Below are positions 1 to 11,469 of a stretch of 64,000 nt of DNA, one piece after another; within the stretch, counting starts at the first letter, position 1, and each line of letters opens with the position of its first letter. The stretch comes from Owenia fusiformis. Lineage: Eukaryota > Annelida > Polychaeta > Sabellida > Oweniidae. The DNA is taken from contig CAIIXF020000011.1 of the NCBI GenBank assembly GCA_903813345.2, positions 19,701,754 to 19,765,753 of the forward strand. Direction: 5' to 3'. The notes under the pieces are model-generated. The model did not search any database and was not told the DNA's origin. It saw only the letters and a program-made list of their open reading frames with translations. Both the position numbers and the translations under genes were made by a program.

Positions 1-798
1 GATAGAGATTGTCCGAAACATATACACTGACTGCAAAGCATGGTAAATGGCAGAAGAAAGGACTTCATTAAAGCCTTTTTGAGCTGATTATCAAGAAATC
101 AGATCCAGAATGGGTGTTTCTGAGGACTCGACGTCTAGAATTTTGTTAAAATTGTCCAAAACATGCATTTACTGCCTGTAGGCATGGCATATAGGGCACT
201 GGTAGAGGAAGGGAGAAATTGCACACATTTCTGTCCTATTGTCTATTTTCACTATATGGTATGTAAAAGCCTTAAGAAACATTTTCCAGAATGGCTATGC
301 TATACTTTTTGAGTGTGTGATAGAGAATTTTGTTAAATATTGCCTAAATCAGGCATTGGCTGGGCTGTAGGAAGGGTATATGATAGAAAAATGGACTCTC
401 AGTTGCTCACATTTCTTTCCAATGGTCTAACTAACTGAACTGTCATTTACATAGGATGACAACCAACCAAATCCTAGCCAGAATGGCTAATTTTGAGATT
501 TTTTAGGTGGAGGCATGACTTATGGTAAGCCTAGGTACTTAATTGCTCATGTTTCTATCCAGTTATCCAAATTAACTGTAAGAATATAGCCTTATTTGAT
601 CATGAGCTGATAATCGAGATATAGGACATGTAGAACTTTGTTAAATATTGTATAAAGCATGCATTGTGCTGGCTGTCTGTACTGGTACACCATAGGAATT
701 AGTCTATGTGAGTCGACAGTCAGCAATTCATATACAGAACATGTAGGCTAGATCTAAGTGACTTGATGTGCAGAATTGTGAAAAGATCATTGACAAGA
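1..798. repeat. Spacer satellite, unit 1 tail
   Basis: Right-hand part of the same satellite block, cut by the window start. Confidence 0.8.
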
Positions 799-890
799 AA
801 CAATTCAGACAGCAAATGGTCAATTTGAAAGACGCGACAAACCAACAATTATTCATAAGTATCAAAATTTCTCTTTTGTAAGAAAATGGT

Positions 891-906
891 GGTCCTGAGA
901 AGGACC
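891..906 (-). terminator. Histone mRNA 3' stem-loop, H2A unit 1
   Basis: Reads GGTCCTTCTCAGGACC on the minus strand: 6-bp stem, UCUC loop. A purine-rich CAAAAGAGA at 870-878 is the likely U7 snRNA-binding downstream element. Confidence 0.95.
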
Positions 907-936
907 TTGTGGTTGTTGTTTTGAAGTTGTCGCCGC

Positions 937-1314
937 TTATGCTTTGCTGGCCTTGCTCTTCTTGGGGAGAAGTACAGCCTGGATGTTGGGGAGGACACCT
1001 CCTTGGGCGATGGTGACACCTCCGAGAAGTTTGTTCAATTCCTCGTCGTTGCGGACAGCCAATTGAAGATGACGGGGGATGATTCTGCTTTTCTTGTTGT
1101 CACGGGCAGCATTACCGGCCAATTCCAAGATCTCAGCAGCTAAGTACTCGAGAACGGCAGCCAAGTAGACTGGGGCACCAGCTCCCACTCGCTTGGCGTA
1201 GTTTCCTTTGCGAAGAAGACGGTGGATTCTTCCTACTGGGAACTGAAGCCCAGCTCTGGTGGATCGGCTCTTTGCCTTTCCCTTTGCTTTTCCTCCTTTA
1301 CCGCGTCCAGACAT
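937..1314 (-). CDS. H2A: Histone H2A, unit 1
   Basis: Core nucleosomal histone of 125 residues that dimerises with H2B. The N-terminus is [14 protein letters not shown], the fold begins at [14 protein letters not shown], and the acidic-patch residues lie in [19 protein letters not shown] and [10 protein letters not shown]. The tail ends KKSKASKA and lacks the SQ(E/D) motif of H2A.X; it does not look like H2A.Z either, so this is canonical replication-dependent H2A. The gene is intronless and divergent from H2B. A TATA box lies at 1373-1380 on the minus strand. The mRNA 3' stem-loop is 31-46 bp past the stop, and no polyadenylation signal is needed for this class. Confidence 0.98.
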   Translation of the reverse strand: MSGRGKGGKAKGKAKSRSTRAGLQFPVGRIHRLLRKGNYAKRVGAGAPVYLAAVLEYLAAEILELAGNAARDNKKSRIIPRHLQLAVRNDEELNKLLGGVTIAQGGVLPNIQAVLLPKKSKASKA

Positions 1315-1372
1315 GATAGATTGTGATTGCTTCGAAAATTCAAAGTAAAATGATCGAAAAAATCCAAATTTC

Positions 1373-1380
1373 CTTTTATA
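1373..1380 (-). promoter_or_regulatory. H2A TATA box
   Basis: TATAAAAG read on the minus strand, 59 bp upstream of the H2A ATG. Confidence 0.85.
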
Positions 1381-1387
1381 CCCTCAG

Positions 1388-1406
1388 AGTGGATTCAGAC
1401 TGCAGA
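1388..1406 (-). promoter_or_regulatory. Shared histone promoter motif, H2A copy
   Basis: Plus-strand AGTGGATTCAGACTGCAGA; relative to H2A it reads TCTGCAGTCTGAATCCACT just upstream of the TATA box. Related copies sit in the H2B, H4 and H3 promoters. Function is inferred from recurrence only. Confidence 0.7.
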
Positions 1407-1511
1407 AAAACTGGCCGCTTAGCGAAGCTAGTGTCTCGCTATTGGTCGACTTTAAGAGCGCTTAAAAATCGACCAATCAGCGATGAGCAGTCTCGTTGAA
1501 AGTCGAGTTTC

Positions 1512-1530
1512 TCTGCAGCCAGAATCCACT
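1512..1530 (+). promoter_or_regulatory. Shared histone promoter motif, H2B copy
   Basis: TCTGCAGCCAGAATCCACT, same gene-relative orientation as at H2A, with two differences. It lies directly before the octamer. Confidence 0.7.
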
Positions 1531-1531
1531 A

Positions 1532-1539
1532 ATTTGCAT
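1532..1539 (+). promoter_or_regulatory. H2B octamer element
   Basis: ATTTGCAT, the octamer known from animal H2B promoters as an Oct-1-type POU factor site, placed 11 bp upstream of the TATA box. It is absent from the other three promoters, matching its known H2B specificity. Confidence 0.8.
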
Positions 1540-1549
1540 ACGGTTCTCA

Positions 1550-1556
1550 TATAAAT
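1550..1556 (+). promoter_or_regulatory. H2B TATA box
   Basis: TATAAAT, 60 bp before the chosen H2B ATG. It rules out the longer in-frame start at 1496. Confidence 0.85.
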
Positions 1557-1609
1557 ACATTTCGCTTCGACCTGGCCATTTATTACTCGAGAAATCTCAG
1601 TACGTCAAA

Positions 1610-1978
1610 ATGGCACCCAAAGCAGCAAGCAAAGGAAGCAAGAAGGCGGTCAAGTCAAAAAGACCAGCCGGAGGAGACAAGAAACGCAGAAGGAAGAGGA
1701 GGGAATCCTACAGCATCTACGTGTACAAAGTCATGAAGCAAGTGCACCCCGACACTGGAATTTCCAGCAAGGCCATGAGCATCATGAACAGCTTCGTCAA
1801 CGACATCTTCGAGCGTATCGCCGGGGAAGCATCCCGTCTCGCACACTACAACAAGCGATCCACCATCACCAGCAGAGAGGTACAGACCGCCGTACGTCTC
1901 CTTCTGCCCGGTGAGTTGGCTAAGCACGCAGTCAGCGAGGGCACCAAGGCCGTCACCAAGTACACCAGCTCCAAATAA
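1610..1978 (+). CDS. H2B: Histone H2B, unit 1
   Basis: Core histone of 122 residues, partner of H2A. The start is set at the ATG at 1610, giving [12 protein letters not shown]. An in-frame ATG at 1496 would add 38 non-histone residues and lies upstream of the TATA box (1550-1556), so it cannot be in the transcript. The basic tail runs into [16 protein letters not shown], followed by the histone fold and the C-terminal AVTKYTSSK, whose lysine (residue 117) corresponds to the ubiquitinated K120 of vertebrates. The stem-loop at 2008-2023 ends the mRNA. Confidence 0.98.
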   Translation: MAPKAASKGSKKAVKSKRPAGGDKKRRRKRRESYSIYVYKVMKQVHPDTGISSKAMSIMNSFVNDIFERIAGEASRLAHYNKRSTITSREVQTAVRLLLPGELAKHAVSEGTKAVTKYTSSK

Positions 1979-2007
1979 ACTGTCTCAGTTTATACCTACA
2001 AACACAA

Positions 2008-2023
2008 GGTCCTTCTCAGGACC
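2008..2023 (+). terminator. Histone mRNA 3' stem-loop, H2B unit 1
   Basis: GGTCCTTCTCAGGACC followed by ACCACC and the downstream element CAAAAGAGA at 2036-2044. Confidence 0.95.
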
Positions 2024-2132
2024 ACCTTTTACTTGCAAAAGAGATATTACGTTTATGAATTAATTTATTATCTTGATATCTATTTGCAATTTTTGTCGCA
2101 TCAATCTGGAATGACGTAAGCCTACGGGTTTA

Positions 2133-2148
2133 GTGTGTGTGTGTGTGT
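2133..2148. repeat. (GT)8 microsatellite in the H2B-H4 spacer
   Basis: Eight GT repeats, seven in unit 3; followed by AT-rich sequence. The bases between 2046 and 2267 hold no other feature I recognise. Confidence 0.9.
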
Positions 2149-2266
2149 AAGCTAATATATATACTAATATATAATACTTCACTTAGCCCCTGTAGCCTGT
2201 TCCCCGACTCAGAAATTCACGAAATAAGTTCCGTCTGGTGCATGTGTATGTTTCTTGCGTGGCCCG

Positions 2267-2940
2267 TTTCACCCCTTTTCCCGTCATATGATCACTACAA
2301 ATGTGGTATCATCTGAAAGCTATCGTTCCCAGCTGGACAATGATACCATCAAATCAGAAATCCGTCCAGAAACAACCGAGCTAGGGGCGGAAAACCTGTG
2401 CCATTTCTAAAAAGTCAGTTTAGAGTCGAAAAAGTGGATTGGCGCTGCAGGAAAATCGACCAATCAGAATGCTCGATTTCTCAGTATTTCTTATGGTGAA
2501 TTTTACCGTTCTCAGAAACGCCGGATCGCTTCGAAAGTGATACCGTCGGAAAGCTGGCATCATCAGCTTCACTATGACACTATTCTTTTAGAAATCGATG
2601 GAGAAACGGCGGAGAAAAAGACAGATAAGTGTCGTCATTTCTGAAACGTCGAGTTTGGAGGCTAAAAGTAGATTGGGACTGCAAGAAAGCCGACCAATCA
2701 GAACGCAGCATTTCTTATGTGAAACTTGGAATTCGAGAAATCGTCTTTACCCTAGATTTCACCCATTTTCTCGCGATTCGATCACTGCCAAAGTGATACC
2801 ATCGGAAAGCTATCGTAACGAGCTAAACGATGGTCTGATTTATTTAGAAATCCGTCCACAGACGGCGGAGTTATAGACCGATAAGTGCCATTTCTTAAAC
2901 AGCCAGTTTAGATCAGAAAAGTGGATTCAGACTGCAACAA
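2267..2940 (+). repeat. Three tandem promoter-like modules between H2B and H4
   Basis: Three diverged copies (about 2267-2500, 2501-2756, 2757-2940) share landmarks in the same order: TTTCACCC-like start, GTGATACCATCGGAAAGCT (2303, 2537, 2793), TAGAAATCCGTCCA, then the shared promoter motif (2433, 2667, 2920). Copies 1 and 2 continue into CGACCAATCAGAA with a CCAAT box (2460-2464, 2694-2698). Only the third adjoins a TATA box and a gene. The run is present in every unit. Confidence 0.85.
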
Positions 2941-3039
2941 CTTTATGCTAATTAGATAGTTGGCCTATCTAGGTTAGTAGGTCACAAATCTAGGTTAGTA
3001 GGTTTGTTCTGTCAAGGCCGCGCGTGTTTCGTATATAAT
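2920..3039 (+). promoter_or_regulatory. H4 promoter
   Basis: The shared motif AGTGGATTCAGACTGCA at 2920 is followed by ATGCTAAT-like sequence. A 16-bp direct repeat ATCTAGGTTAGTAGGT lies at 2967-2982 and 2988-3003 (21-bp step), and TATATAAT at 3032-3039. No CCAAT box is present here, unlike the two upstream motif copies. Confidence 0.75.
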
Positions 3040-3087
3040 CAGATCTCCGTCATTCCGACTTCATTATTTCGACTGAAAAGCTCGTAA

Positions 3088-3417
<330 letters not shown>

Positions 3418-3444
3418 ACAACCCAGCGACAACAACAATCACAA

Positions 3445-3460
3445 GGTCCTTCTCAGGACC
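3445..3460 (+). terminator. Histone mRNA 3' stem-loop, H4 unit 1
   Basis: GGTCCTTCTCAGGACC with downstream element CAAGAGAGA at 3472-3480. Confidence 0.95.
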
Positions 3461-3480
3461 ACCTTTTCTTACAAGAGAGA

Positions 3481-4038
3481 AATTAATAGGTTTATGAATA
3501 ATTACTCGTAACTTACATAACGTGTGATAGATCTAATGCATGTGTTTTCTTCGTTTAAAGCTTAGTCTATGAAATGAATTTGACCTGAATAATAGCTCGA
3601 CTTTCCCTGTTTGTGTGTGTGATTCTATGACTTGCTGGCGTGAGTTGCCTTTTAGTTAGGCCCAGGTCCAATCGTTTCTAGGGGTTTGTGTTAGATTTTC
3701 ATAGTTTAATAGCCCCCATTGTCTTGCCCGCCGGACTAGATAACTAGCCCCATCGAATACTTGAAATCGCGCCGATGTCTCCGATTGAAAATTACCCCCT
3801 ACATGCATTTTCTCGAAAACCCACGGTCACTTTGAACGCTGTTTTTCTTCTAGTTTTCGACATCCAATCTCCGCAAAATACCTATCGAGAGACGGGGCTT
3901 TCCATTATCTTCAAGATGAGTACACACATAGCGACGTTAGTCTTTAGGTAATGAGAGAAATCGACGATTTTCTAAGAGGGGTAGGGCAAAAAATCATTTT
4001 CGTTTCAGCATCATGTTTTGCGACACTTTCGCCTAAAA
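3481..4038. other. H4-H3 spacer
   Basis: 558 bp with no reading frame, satellite or RNA gene that I recognise; it ends at the shared motif of the H3 promoter. The equivalent spacer occurs in all six units. Confidence 0.6.
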
Positions 4039-4189
4039 AGTGGATTCAGGCTGCAGAGAAATCACGAATGCTAGTCGCCTGTGATTGGTCCATTAACGCG
4101 CCTTCTCCCGATGAACCAATCGCGCGATAGCCCGCCTAGAAAGTAACCAATCAGCGAAGACCAGCCAAGTCGGACCCTAGCCCATATAC
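4039..4189 (+). promoter_or_regulatory. H3 promoter
   Basis: Shared motif AGTGGATTCAGGCTGCAGA at 4039-4057; inverted CCAAT at 4084-4088; CCAAT at 4116-4120 and 4147-4151; weak TATA-like ATATAC at 4184-4189. Unit 6 keeps this promoter only up to the last CCAAT box. Confidence 0.75.
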
Positions 4190-4216
4190 TGGTGGCGATT
4201 TTTACAGCGGAATTAA

Positions 4217-4663
<447 letters not shown>

Positions 4664-4691
4664 GAAGCCAACTCCTCCCAACACAACACAA

Positions 4692-4707
4692 GGTCCTTCT
4701 CAGGACC
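4692..4707 (+). terminator. Histone mRNA 3' stem-loop, H3 unit 1
   Basis: GGTCCTTCTCAGGACC with downstream element CAAAAGAGA at 4720-4728. Confidence 0.95.
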
Positions 4708-4747
4708 ACCTATTACTTTCAAAAGAGACATTGATGTTTTATGAATT

Positions 4748-5516
4748 GTTAGCTTAATGTGTGTGATTGTGTTCCGTGAGAGTGTGTGTCGATTGAAGAC
4801 TATAGTCTAAAGCTATATAGACTATCTAGGCTACTTACTAATTAATTTATCAGAATGATAATCAAATACACGTATCTGTCTAGCACTTCTATCAATCAAT
4901 CTGTGAAATAATGCTTCATAAATTGATGAGCTGGTCTAGCCTAGAGGAACAGTGGTTGTACTTACTAGGCTAGGATTGTGACAGTCCGAGGTGCTTCTGC
5001 GTCCATGTGATTTCTGGGATGTTATGATATATAGGCGTTTGCGCTGATAGATCTGGATGTGCATACGTATTATAAACGGCCCAGCGATGCCGACGTAGGG
5101 GGAGGGGGGCCAGGGGGCGGGGGTTCTAGTGAGGGATGGCTGGCTTGGTGTTATTACTCTGATGTTGATGTTATGGCTGCCTCGGTATTTTAAAGTACAT
5201 TTTCGATTTATCTGCCATCTTTCTTTAAAGCGTGAAGCTCCCTTGCTCATTACAAAAATCCACAAGGCTGGCAGATACATGGGTGGAGGAATTGTTTTGT
5301 CAGGAGTTTGTTTCTACCTACCTGTTTTGTGATCGAACAGCATGTATGTGCCATAACAACAGGATAAGTAAACAGGATGGGTATTGTATTTAGAGCCAAA
5401 CAAAAGGCAAACAATGCAACTTTATATTATGTAGTTAATCCAACAGTGACAAATCAGTTTAATTTGTGTGGAATCTTACATCTCATGACATTATGAATTA
5501 ATATTTCTATTTATTT
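4748..5516. other. H3 downstream spacer, non-satellite part
   Basis: Apart from the G-rich tract, no gene or repeat was recognised. Overlapping frames of 114 codons (minus) and 67 codons (plus) have no recognisable domain and are probably chance. Confidence 0.5.
5098..5123 (+). other. G-quadruplex-type tract downstream of H3 (unit 1)
   Basis: Four G-runs of 5, 6, 5 and 5 separated by A, CCA and C, about 435 bp past the H3 stop. Repeated at 11860-11885, 18620-18645, 25382-25407 and 32144-32169. Confidence 0.8.
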
Positions 5517-7560
5517 GTCTGTTTTGACTTCCAGCACTAGCCTTTGCCAATTGATGATCAAGAAATCTGTTCCGAATGAAAACGGCTGCATGGTTTTTGA
5601 GGTCTGGATGTTTTAGAGAATTGTGTTAAAACTTAATTGTCCAAAGCATGTCCATAGCCTAGTCTCGACAGGCTGGTGGCATGATGTAAGGTAGAAGGAG
5701 GGACCTAATTGCTCATATTTCTGTTTTTTGCCTATTTTTAATTTACTACTAGGAATGGCCTTTGTGAGTTGATAATCAAGAAGTCTTATTGGAAATGTGT
5801 AGAGATTGAGGATTTCAAATGTAGAATTGTATTAGAAATAGTCTTAAGCATGCATGTATCTGCTACCTGTAGGCATGGTGTATATAGTAGAAGAAGGGAC
5901 CCAACTGCTCATATTTCTGTCCAATTGTCTATTTTCACTACCAGAAATAGCATTTGTGAGTTGATAATCAAGAAATATTATCCAGAAGTGTAGTATTTGA
6001 GGATTTCATGTGTAGAATTTTGTTAGAAATAGTCCAAAGCACATGCATGAGCTGCCAGTAGGCATGTCACATGGTAGATGAAGGGGACCTTATTAACTCA
6101 TATTAACATTTGATTTTCTGTTTTTACTATCAGAAATAGCATTCACGAGTTGATAATCCAGAATAAGAAGTTCTTGAGAATTTCATGTGTAGATTTTTGT
6201 TAGAAATAGTCTAAAGCACATGCATGAGCTGCCAGTAGGCATGTCACATGGTAGATGAAGGGGACCTTATTAACTCATATTAACATTTGATTGTCTGTTT
6301 TTACTATCAGAAATAGCATTCACGAGTTGATAATCCAGAATAAGAAGTTCTTGAGAATTTCATGTGTAGATTTTTGTTAGAAATACTAGTAGTCTAAAGC
6401 ATACATGATCATGAGCTGCCAGTAGGCATGTCATATGGTACATGAGGGGGACTTAATTACTCATATTAACATTTGATTGTCTGTTTTCAGTTTTCACTAT
6501 CAGAAATAGCATTTGTGAGTTGATAATCAAGAAATCTTTTCCAGAATAAGAAGTTCTTAAGAATTTCATGTGTAAAAATAGTCTAAAGCATGTATCAGCT
6601 ATAGCTGTAGGCATGATGTATAATATAGTAGAAAATGGAACTAATGGCTCATATTTCTGTTAAATTGTCTACGTTCACTATTAGGAAAAGCCTTTGTGAG
6701 TTTATGATGAAGAAAAATTATCAAAAAGAGGTAGTCTTTCTGGATTTGATGTACAGAGTTGTGATAGAGATTGTCCGAAACATATACACTGACTGCAAAG
6801 CATGGTAAATGGCAGAAGAAAGGACTTCATTAAAGCCTTTTTGAGCTGATTATCAAGAAATCAGATCCAGAATGGGTGTTTCTGAGGACTCGACGTCTAG
6901 AATTTTGTTAAAATTGTCCAAAACATGCATTTACTGCCTGTAGGCATGGCATATAGGGCACTGGTAGAGGAAGGGAGAAATTGCACACATTTCTGTCCTA
7001 TTGTCTATTTTCACTATATGGTATGTAAAAGCCTTAAGAAACATTTTCCAGAATGGCTATGCTATACTTTTTGAGTGTGTGATAGAGAATTTTGTTAAAT
7101 ATTGCCTAAATCAGGCATTGGCTGGGCTGTAGGAAGGGTATATGATAGAAAAATGGACTCTCAGTTGCTCACATTTCTTTCCAATGGTCTAACTAACTGA
7201 ACTGTCATTTACATAGGATGACAACCAACCAAATCCTAGCCAGAATGGCTAATTTTGAGATTTTTTAGGTGGAGGCATGACTTATGGTAAGCCTAGGTAC
7301 TTAATTGCTCATGTTTCTATCCAGTTATCCAAATTAACTGTAAGAATATAGCCTTATTTGATCATGAGCTGATAATCGAGATATAGGACATGTAGAACTT
7401 TGTTAAATATTGTATAAAGCATGCATTGTGCTGGCTGTCTGTACTGGTACACCATAGGAATTAGTCTATGTGAGTCGACAGTCAGCAATTCATATACAGA
7501 ACATGTAGGCTAGATCTAAGTGACTTGATGTGCAGAATTGTGAAAAGATCATTGACAAGA
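5517..7560. repeat. Degenerate ~180-bp spacer satellite, unit 1/2
   Basis: About eleven diverged copies of an AT-rich element with the landmarks TTTGTGAGTTGATAATCAAGAA, TTCATGTGTAGA, TTTTGTTAGAAATAGTC and GTAGGCATG in that order. GGCATG anchors at 5678, 5872, 6061, 6238, 6425, 6610, 6943 and 7273 give steps of mostly 177-194 bp; the 6061-6424 pair is nearly identical and the ends are more diverged. It fills the spacer up to about 140 bp before H2A. Confidence 0.8.
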
Positions 7561-7652
7561 AACAATTCAGACAGCAAATGGTCAATTTGAAAGACGCGAC
7601 AAACCAACAATTATTCATAAGTATCAAAATTTCTCTTTTGTAAGAAAATGGT

Positions 7653-7668
7653 GGTCCTGAGAAGGACC
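7653..7668 (-). terminator. 3' stem-loop, H2A unit 2
   Basis: Same 16-nt hairpin, minus strand. Confidence 0.95.
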
Positions 7669-7698
7669 TTGTGGTTGTTGTTTTGAAGTTGTCGCCGC

Positions 7699-8076
7699 TT
7701 ATGCTTTGCTGGCCTTGCTCTTCTTGGGGAGAAGTACAGCCTGGATGTTGGGGAGGACACCTCCTTGGGCGATGGTGACACCTCCGAGAAGTTTGTTCAA
7801 TTCCTCGTCGTTGCGGACAGCCAATTGAAGATGACGGGGGATGATTCTGCTTTTCTTGTTGTCACGGGCAGCATTACCGGCCAATTCCAAGATCTCAGCA
7901 GCTAAGTACTCGAGAACGGCAGCCAAGTAGACTGGGGCACCAGCTCCCACTCGCTTGGCGTAGTTTCCTTTGCGAAGAAGACGGTGGATTCTTCCTACTG
8001 GGAACTGAAGCCCAGCTCTGGTGGATCGGCTCTTTGCCTTTCCCTTTGCTTTTCCTCCTTTACCGCGTCCAGACAT
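7699..8076 (-). CDS. H2A: Histone H2A, unit 2
   Basis: Protein identical to unit 1 H2A. TATA box at 8135-8142 (minus) and stem-loop at 7653-7668. Divergent from the H2B at 8372. Confidence 0.98.
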   Translation of the reverse strand: MSGRGKGGKAKGKAKSRSTRAGLQFPVGRIHRLLRKGNYAKRVGAGAPVYLAAVLEYLAAEILELAGNAARDNKKSRIIPRHLQLAVRNDEELNKLLGGVTIAQGGVLPNIQAVLLPKKSKASKA

Positions 8077-8371
8077 GATAGATTGTGATTGCTTCGAAAA
8101 TTCAAAGTAAAATGATCGAAAAAATCCAAATTTCCTTTTATACCCTCAGAGTGGATTCAGACTGCAGAAAAACTGGCCGCTTAGCGAAGCTAGTGTCTCG
8201 CTATTGGTCGACTTTAAGAGCGCTTAAAAATCGACCAATCAGCGATGAGCAGTCTCGTTGAAAGTCGAGTTTCTCTGCAGCCAGAATCCACTAATTTGCA
8301 TACGGTTCTCATATAAATACATTTCGCTTCGACCTGGCCATTTATTACTCGAGAAATCTCAGTACGTCAAA

Positions 8372-8740
8372 ATGGCACCCAAAGCAGCAAGCAAAGGAAG
8401 CAAGAAGGCGGTCAAGTCAAAAAGACCAGCCGGAGGAGACAAGAAACGCAGAAGGAAGAGGAGGGAATCCTACAGCATCTACGTGTACAAAGTCATGAAG
8501 CAAGTGCACCCCGACACTGGAATTTCCAGCAAGGCCATGAGCATCATGAACAGCTTCGTCAACGACATCTTCGAGCGTATCGCCGGGGAAGCATCCCGTC
8601 TCGCACACTACAACAAGCGATCCACCATCACCAGCAGAGAGGTACAGACCGCCGTACGTCTCCTTCTGCCCGGTGAGTTGGCTAAGCACGCAGTCAGCGA
8701 GGGCACCAAGGCCGTCACCAAGTACACCAGCTCCAAATAA
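8372..8740 (+). CDS. H2B: Histone H2B, unit 2
   Basis: 122 residues, identical to the unit 1 copy. Start placed at 8372 downstream of the TATA box (8312-8318) and the octamer (8294-8301). Stem-loop at 8770-8785. Confidence 0.98.
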   Translation: MAPKAASKGSKKAVKSKRPAGGDKKRRRKRRESYSIYVYKVMKQVHPDTGISSKAMSIMNSFVNDIFERIAGEASRLAHYNKRSTITSREVQTAVRLLLPGELAKHAVSEGTKAVTKYTSSK

Positions 8741-8769
8741 ACTGTCTCAGTTTATACCTACAAACACAA

Positions 8770-8785
8770 GGTCCTTCTCAGGACC
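8770..8785 (+). terminator. 3' stem-loop, H2B unit 2
   Basis: Same 16-nt hairpin. Confidence 0.95.
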
Positions 8786-9849
8786 ACCTTTTACTTGCAA
8801 AAGAGATATTACGTTTATGAATTAATTTATTATCTTGATATCTATTTGCAATTTTTGTCGCATCAATCTGGAATGACGTAAGCCTACGGGTTTAGTGTGT
8901 GTGTGTGTGTAAGCTAATATATATACTAATATATAATACTTCACTTAGCCCCTGTAGCCTGTTCCCCGACTCAGAAATTCACGAAATAAGTTCCGTCTGG
9001 TGCATGTGTATGTTTCTTGCGTGGCCCGTTTCACCCCTTTTCCCGTCATATGATCACTACAAATGTGGTATCATCTGAAAGCTATCGTTCCCAGCTGGAC
9101 AATGATACCATCAAATCAGAAATCCGTCCAGAAACAACCGAGCTAGGGGCGGAAAACCTGTGCCATTTCTAAAAAGTCAGTTTAGAGTCGAAAAAGTGGA
9201 TTGGCGCTGCAGGAAAATCGACCAATCAGAATGCTCGATTTCTCAGTATTTCTTATGGTGAATTTTACCGTTCTCAGAAACGCCGGATCGCTTCGAAAGT
9301 GATACCGTCGGAAAGCTGGCATCATCAGCTTCACTATGACACTATTCTTTTAGAAATCGATGGAGAAACGGCGGAGAAAAAGACAGATAAGTGTCGTCAT
9401 TTCTGAAACGTCGAGTTTGGAGGCTAAAAGTAGATTGGGACTGCAAGAAAGCCGACCAATCAGAACGCAGCATTTCTTATGTGAAACTTGGAATTCGAGA
9501 AATCGTCTTTACCCTAGATTTCACCCATTTTCTCGCGATTCGATCACTGCCAAAGTGATACCATCGGAAAGCTATCGTAACGAGCTAAACGATGGTCTGA
9601 TTTATTTAGAAATCCGTCCACAGACGGCGGAGTTATAGACCGATAAGTGCCATTTCTTAAACAGCCAGTTTAGATCAGAAAAGTGGATTCAGACTGCAAC
9701 AACTTTATGCTAATTAGATAGTTGGCCTATCTAGGTTAGTAGGTCACAAATCTAGGTTAGTAGGTTTGTTCTGTCAAGGCCGCGCGTGTTTCGTATATAA
9801 TCAGATCTCCGTCATTCCGACTTCATTATTTCGACTGAAAAGCTCGTAA

Positions 9850-10179
<330 letters not shown>

Positions 10180-10206
10180 ACAACCCAGCGACAACAACAA
10201 TCACAA

Positions 10207-10222
10207 GGTCCTTCTCAGGACC
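10207..10222 (+). terminator. 3' stem-loop, H4 unit 2
   Basis: Same 16-nt hairpin. Confidence 0.95.
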
Positions 10223-10978
10223 ACCTTTTCTTACAAGAGAGAAATTAATAGGTTTATGAATAATTACTCGTAACTTACATAACGTGTGATAGATCTAATG
10301 CATGTGTTTTCTTCGTTTAAAGCTTAGTCTATGAAATGAATTTGACCTGAATAATAGCTCGACTTTCCCTGTTTGTGTGTGTGATTCTATGACTTGCTGG
10401 CGTGAGTTGCCTTTTAGTTAGGCCCAGGTCCAATCGTTTCTAGGGGTTTGTGTTAGATTTTCATAGTTTAATAGCCCCCATTGTCTTGCCCGCCGGACTA
10501 GATAACTAGCCCCATCGAATACTTGAAATCGCGCCGATGTCTCCGATTGAAAATTACCCCCTACATGCATTTTCTCGAAAACCCACGGTCACTTTGAACG
10601 CTGTTTTTCTTCTAGTTTTCGACATCCAATCTCCGCAAAATACCTATCGAGAGACGGGGCTTTCCATTATCTTCAAGATGAGTACACACATAGCGACGTT
10701 AGTCTTTAGGTAATGAGAGAAATCGACGATTTTCTAAGAGGGGTAGGGCAAAAAATCATTTTCGTTTCAGCATCATGTTTTGCGACACTTTCGCCTAAAA
10801 AGTGGATTCAGGCTGCAGAGAAATCACGAATGCTAGTCGCCTGTGATTGGTCCATTAACGCGCCTTCTCCCGATGAACCAATCGCGCGATAGCCCGCCTA
10901 GAAAGTAACCAATCAGCGAAGACCAGCCAAGTCGGACCCTAGCCCATATACTGGTGGCGATTTTTACAGCGGAATTAA

Positions 10979-11425
<447 letters not shown>

Positions 11426-11453
11426 GAAGCCAACTCCTCCCAACACAACACAA

Positions 11454-11469
11454 GGTCCTTCTCAGGACC
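11454..11469 (+). terminator. 3' stem-loop, H3 unit 2
   Basis: Same 16-nt hairpin. Confidence 0.95.

Larger units (their letters stand above)
1315..1609. promoter_or_regulatory. Divergent H2A/H2B promoter
   Basis: 295 bp between the two start codons. Paired CCAAT boxes form an inverted repeat, ATTGGTCGA at 1441-1449 and TCGACCAAT at 1469-1477, around TTTAAG-agcg-CTTAAA at 1451-1466. On each side the shared promoter motif (1388-1406 and 1512-1530) and a TATA box point to the nearer gene. The same layout recurs in every unit. Confidence 0.85.

Noticed and set aside
1496-1609. 38-residue N-terminal extension of H2B
   Set aside because: It lies upstream of and across the TATA box and is unlike any histone; the frame is open by chance.
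1655-1927. Antisense frames over H2B and H4 (also 3064-3438) and 92-codon frame at 2598-2876
   Set aside because: Shadows of conserved coding sequence or of the promoter modules, repeated only because the unit repeats.
4936-5332. 114- and 67-codon frames downstream of H3 as a possible fifth gene (H1)
   Set aside because: Not Lys/Ala-rich, no winged-helix domain, no stem-loop; conserved only because whole units are homogenised.
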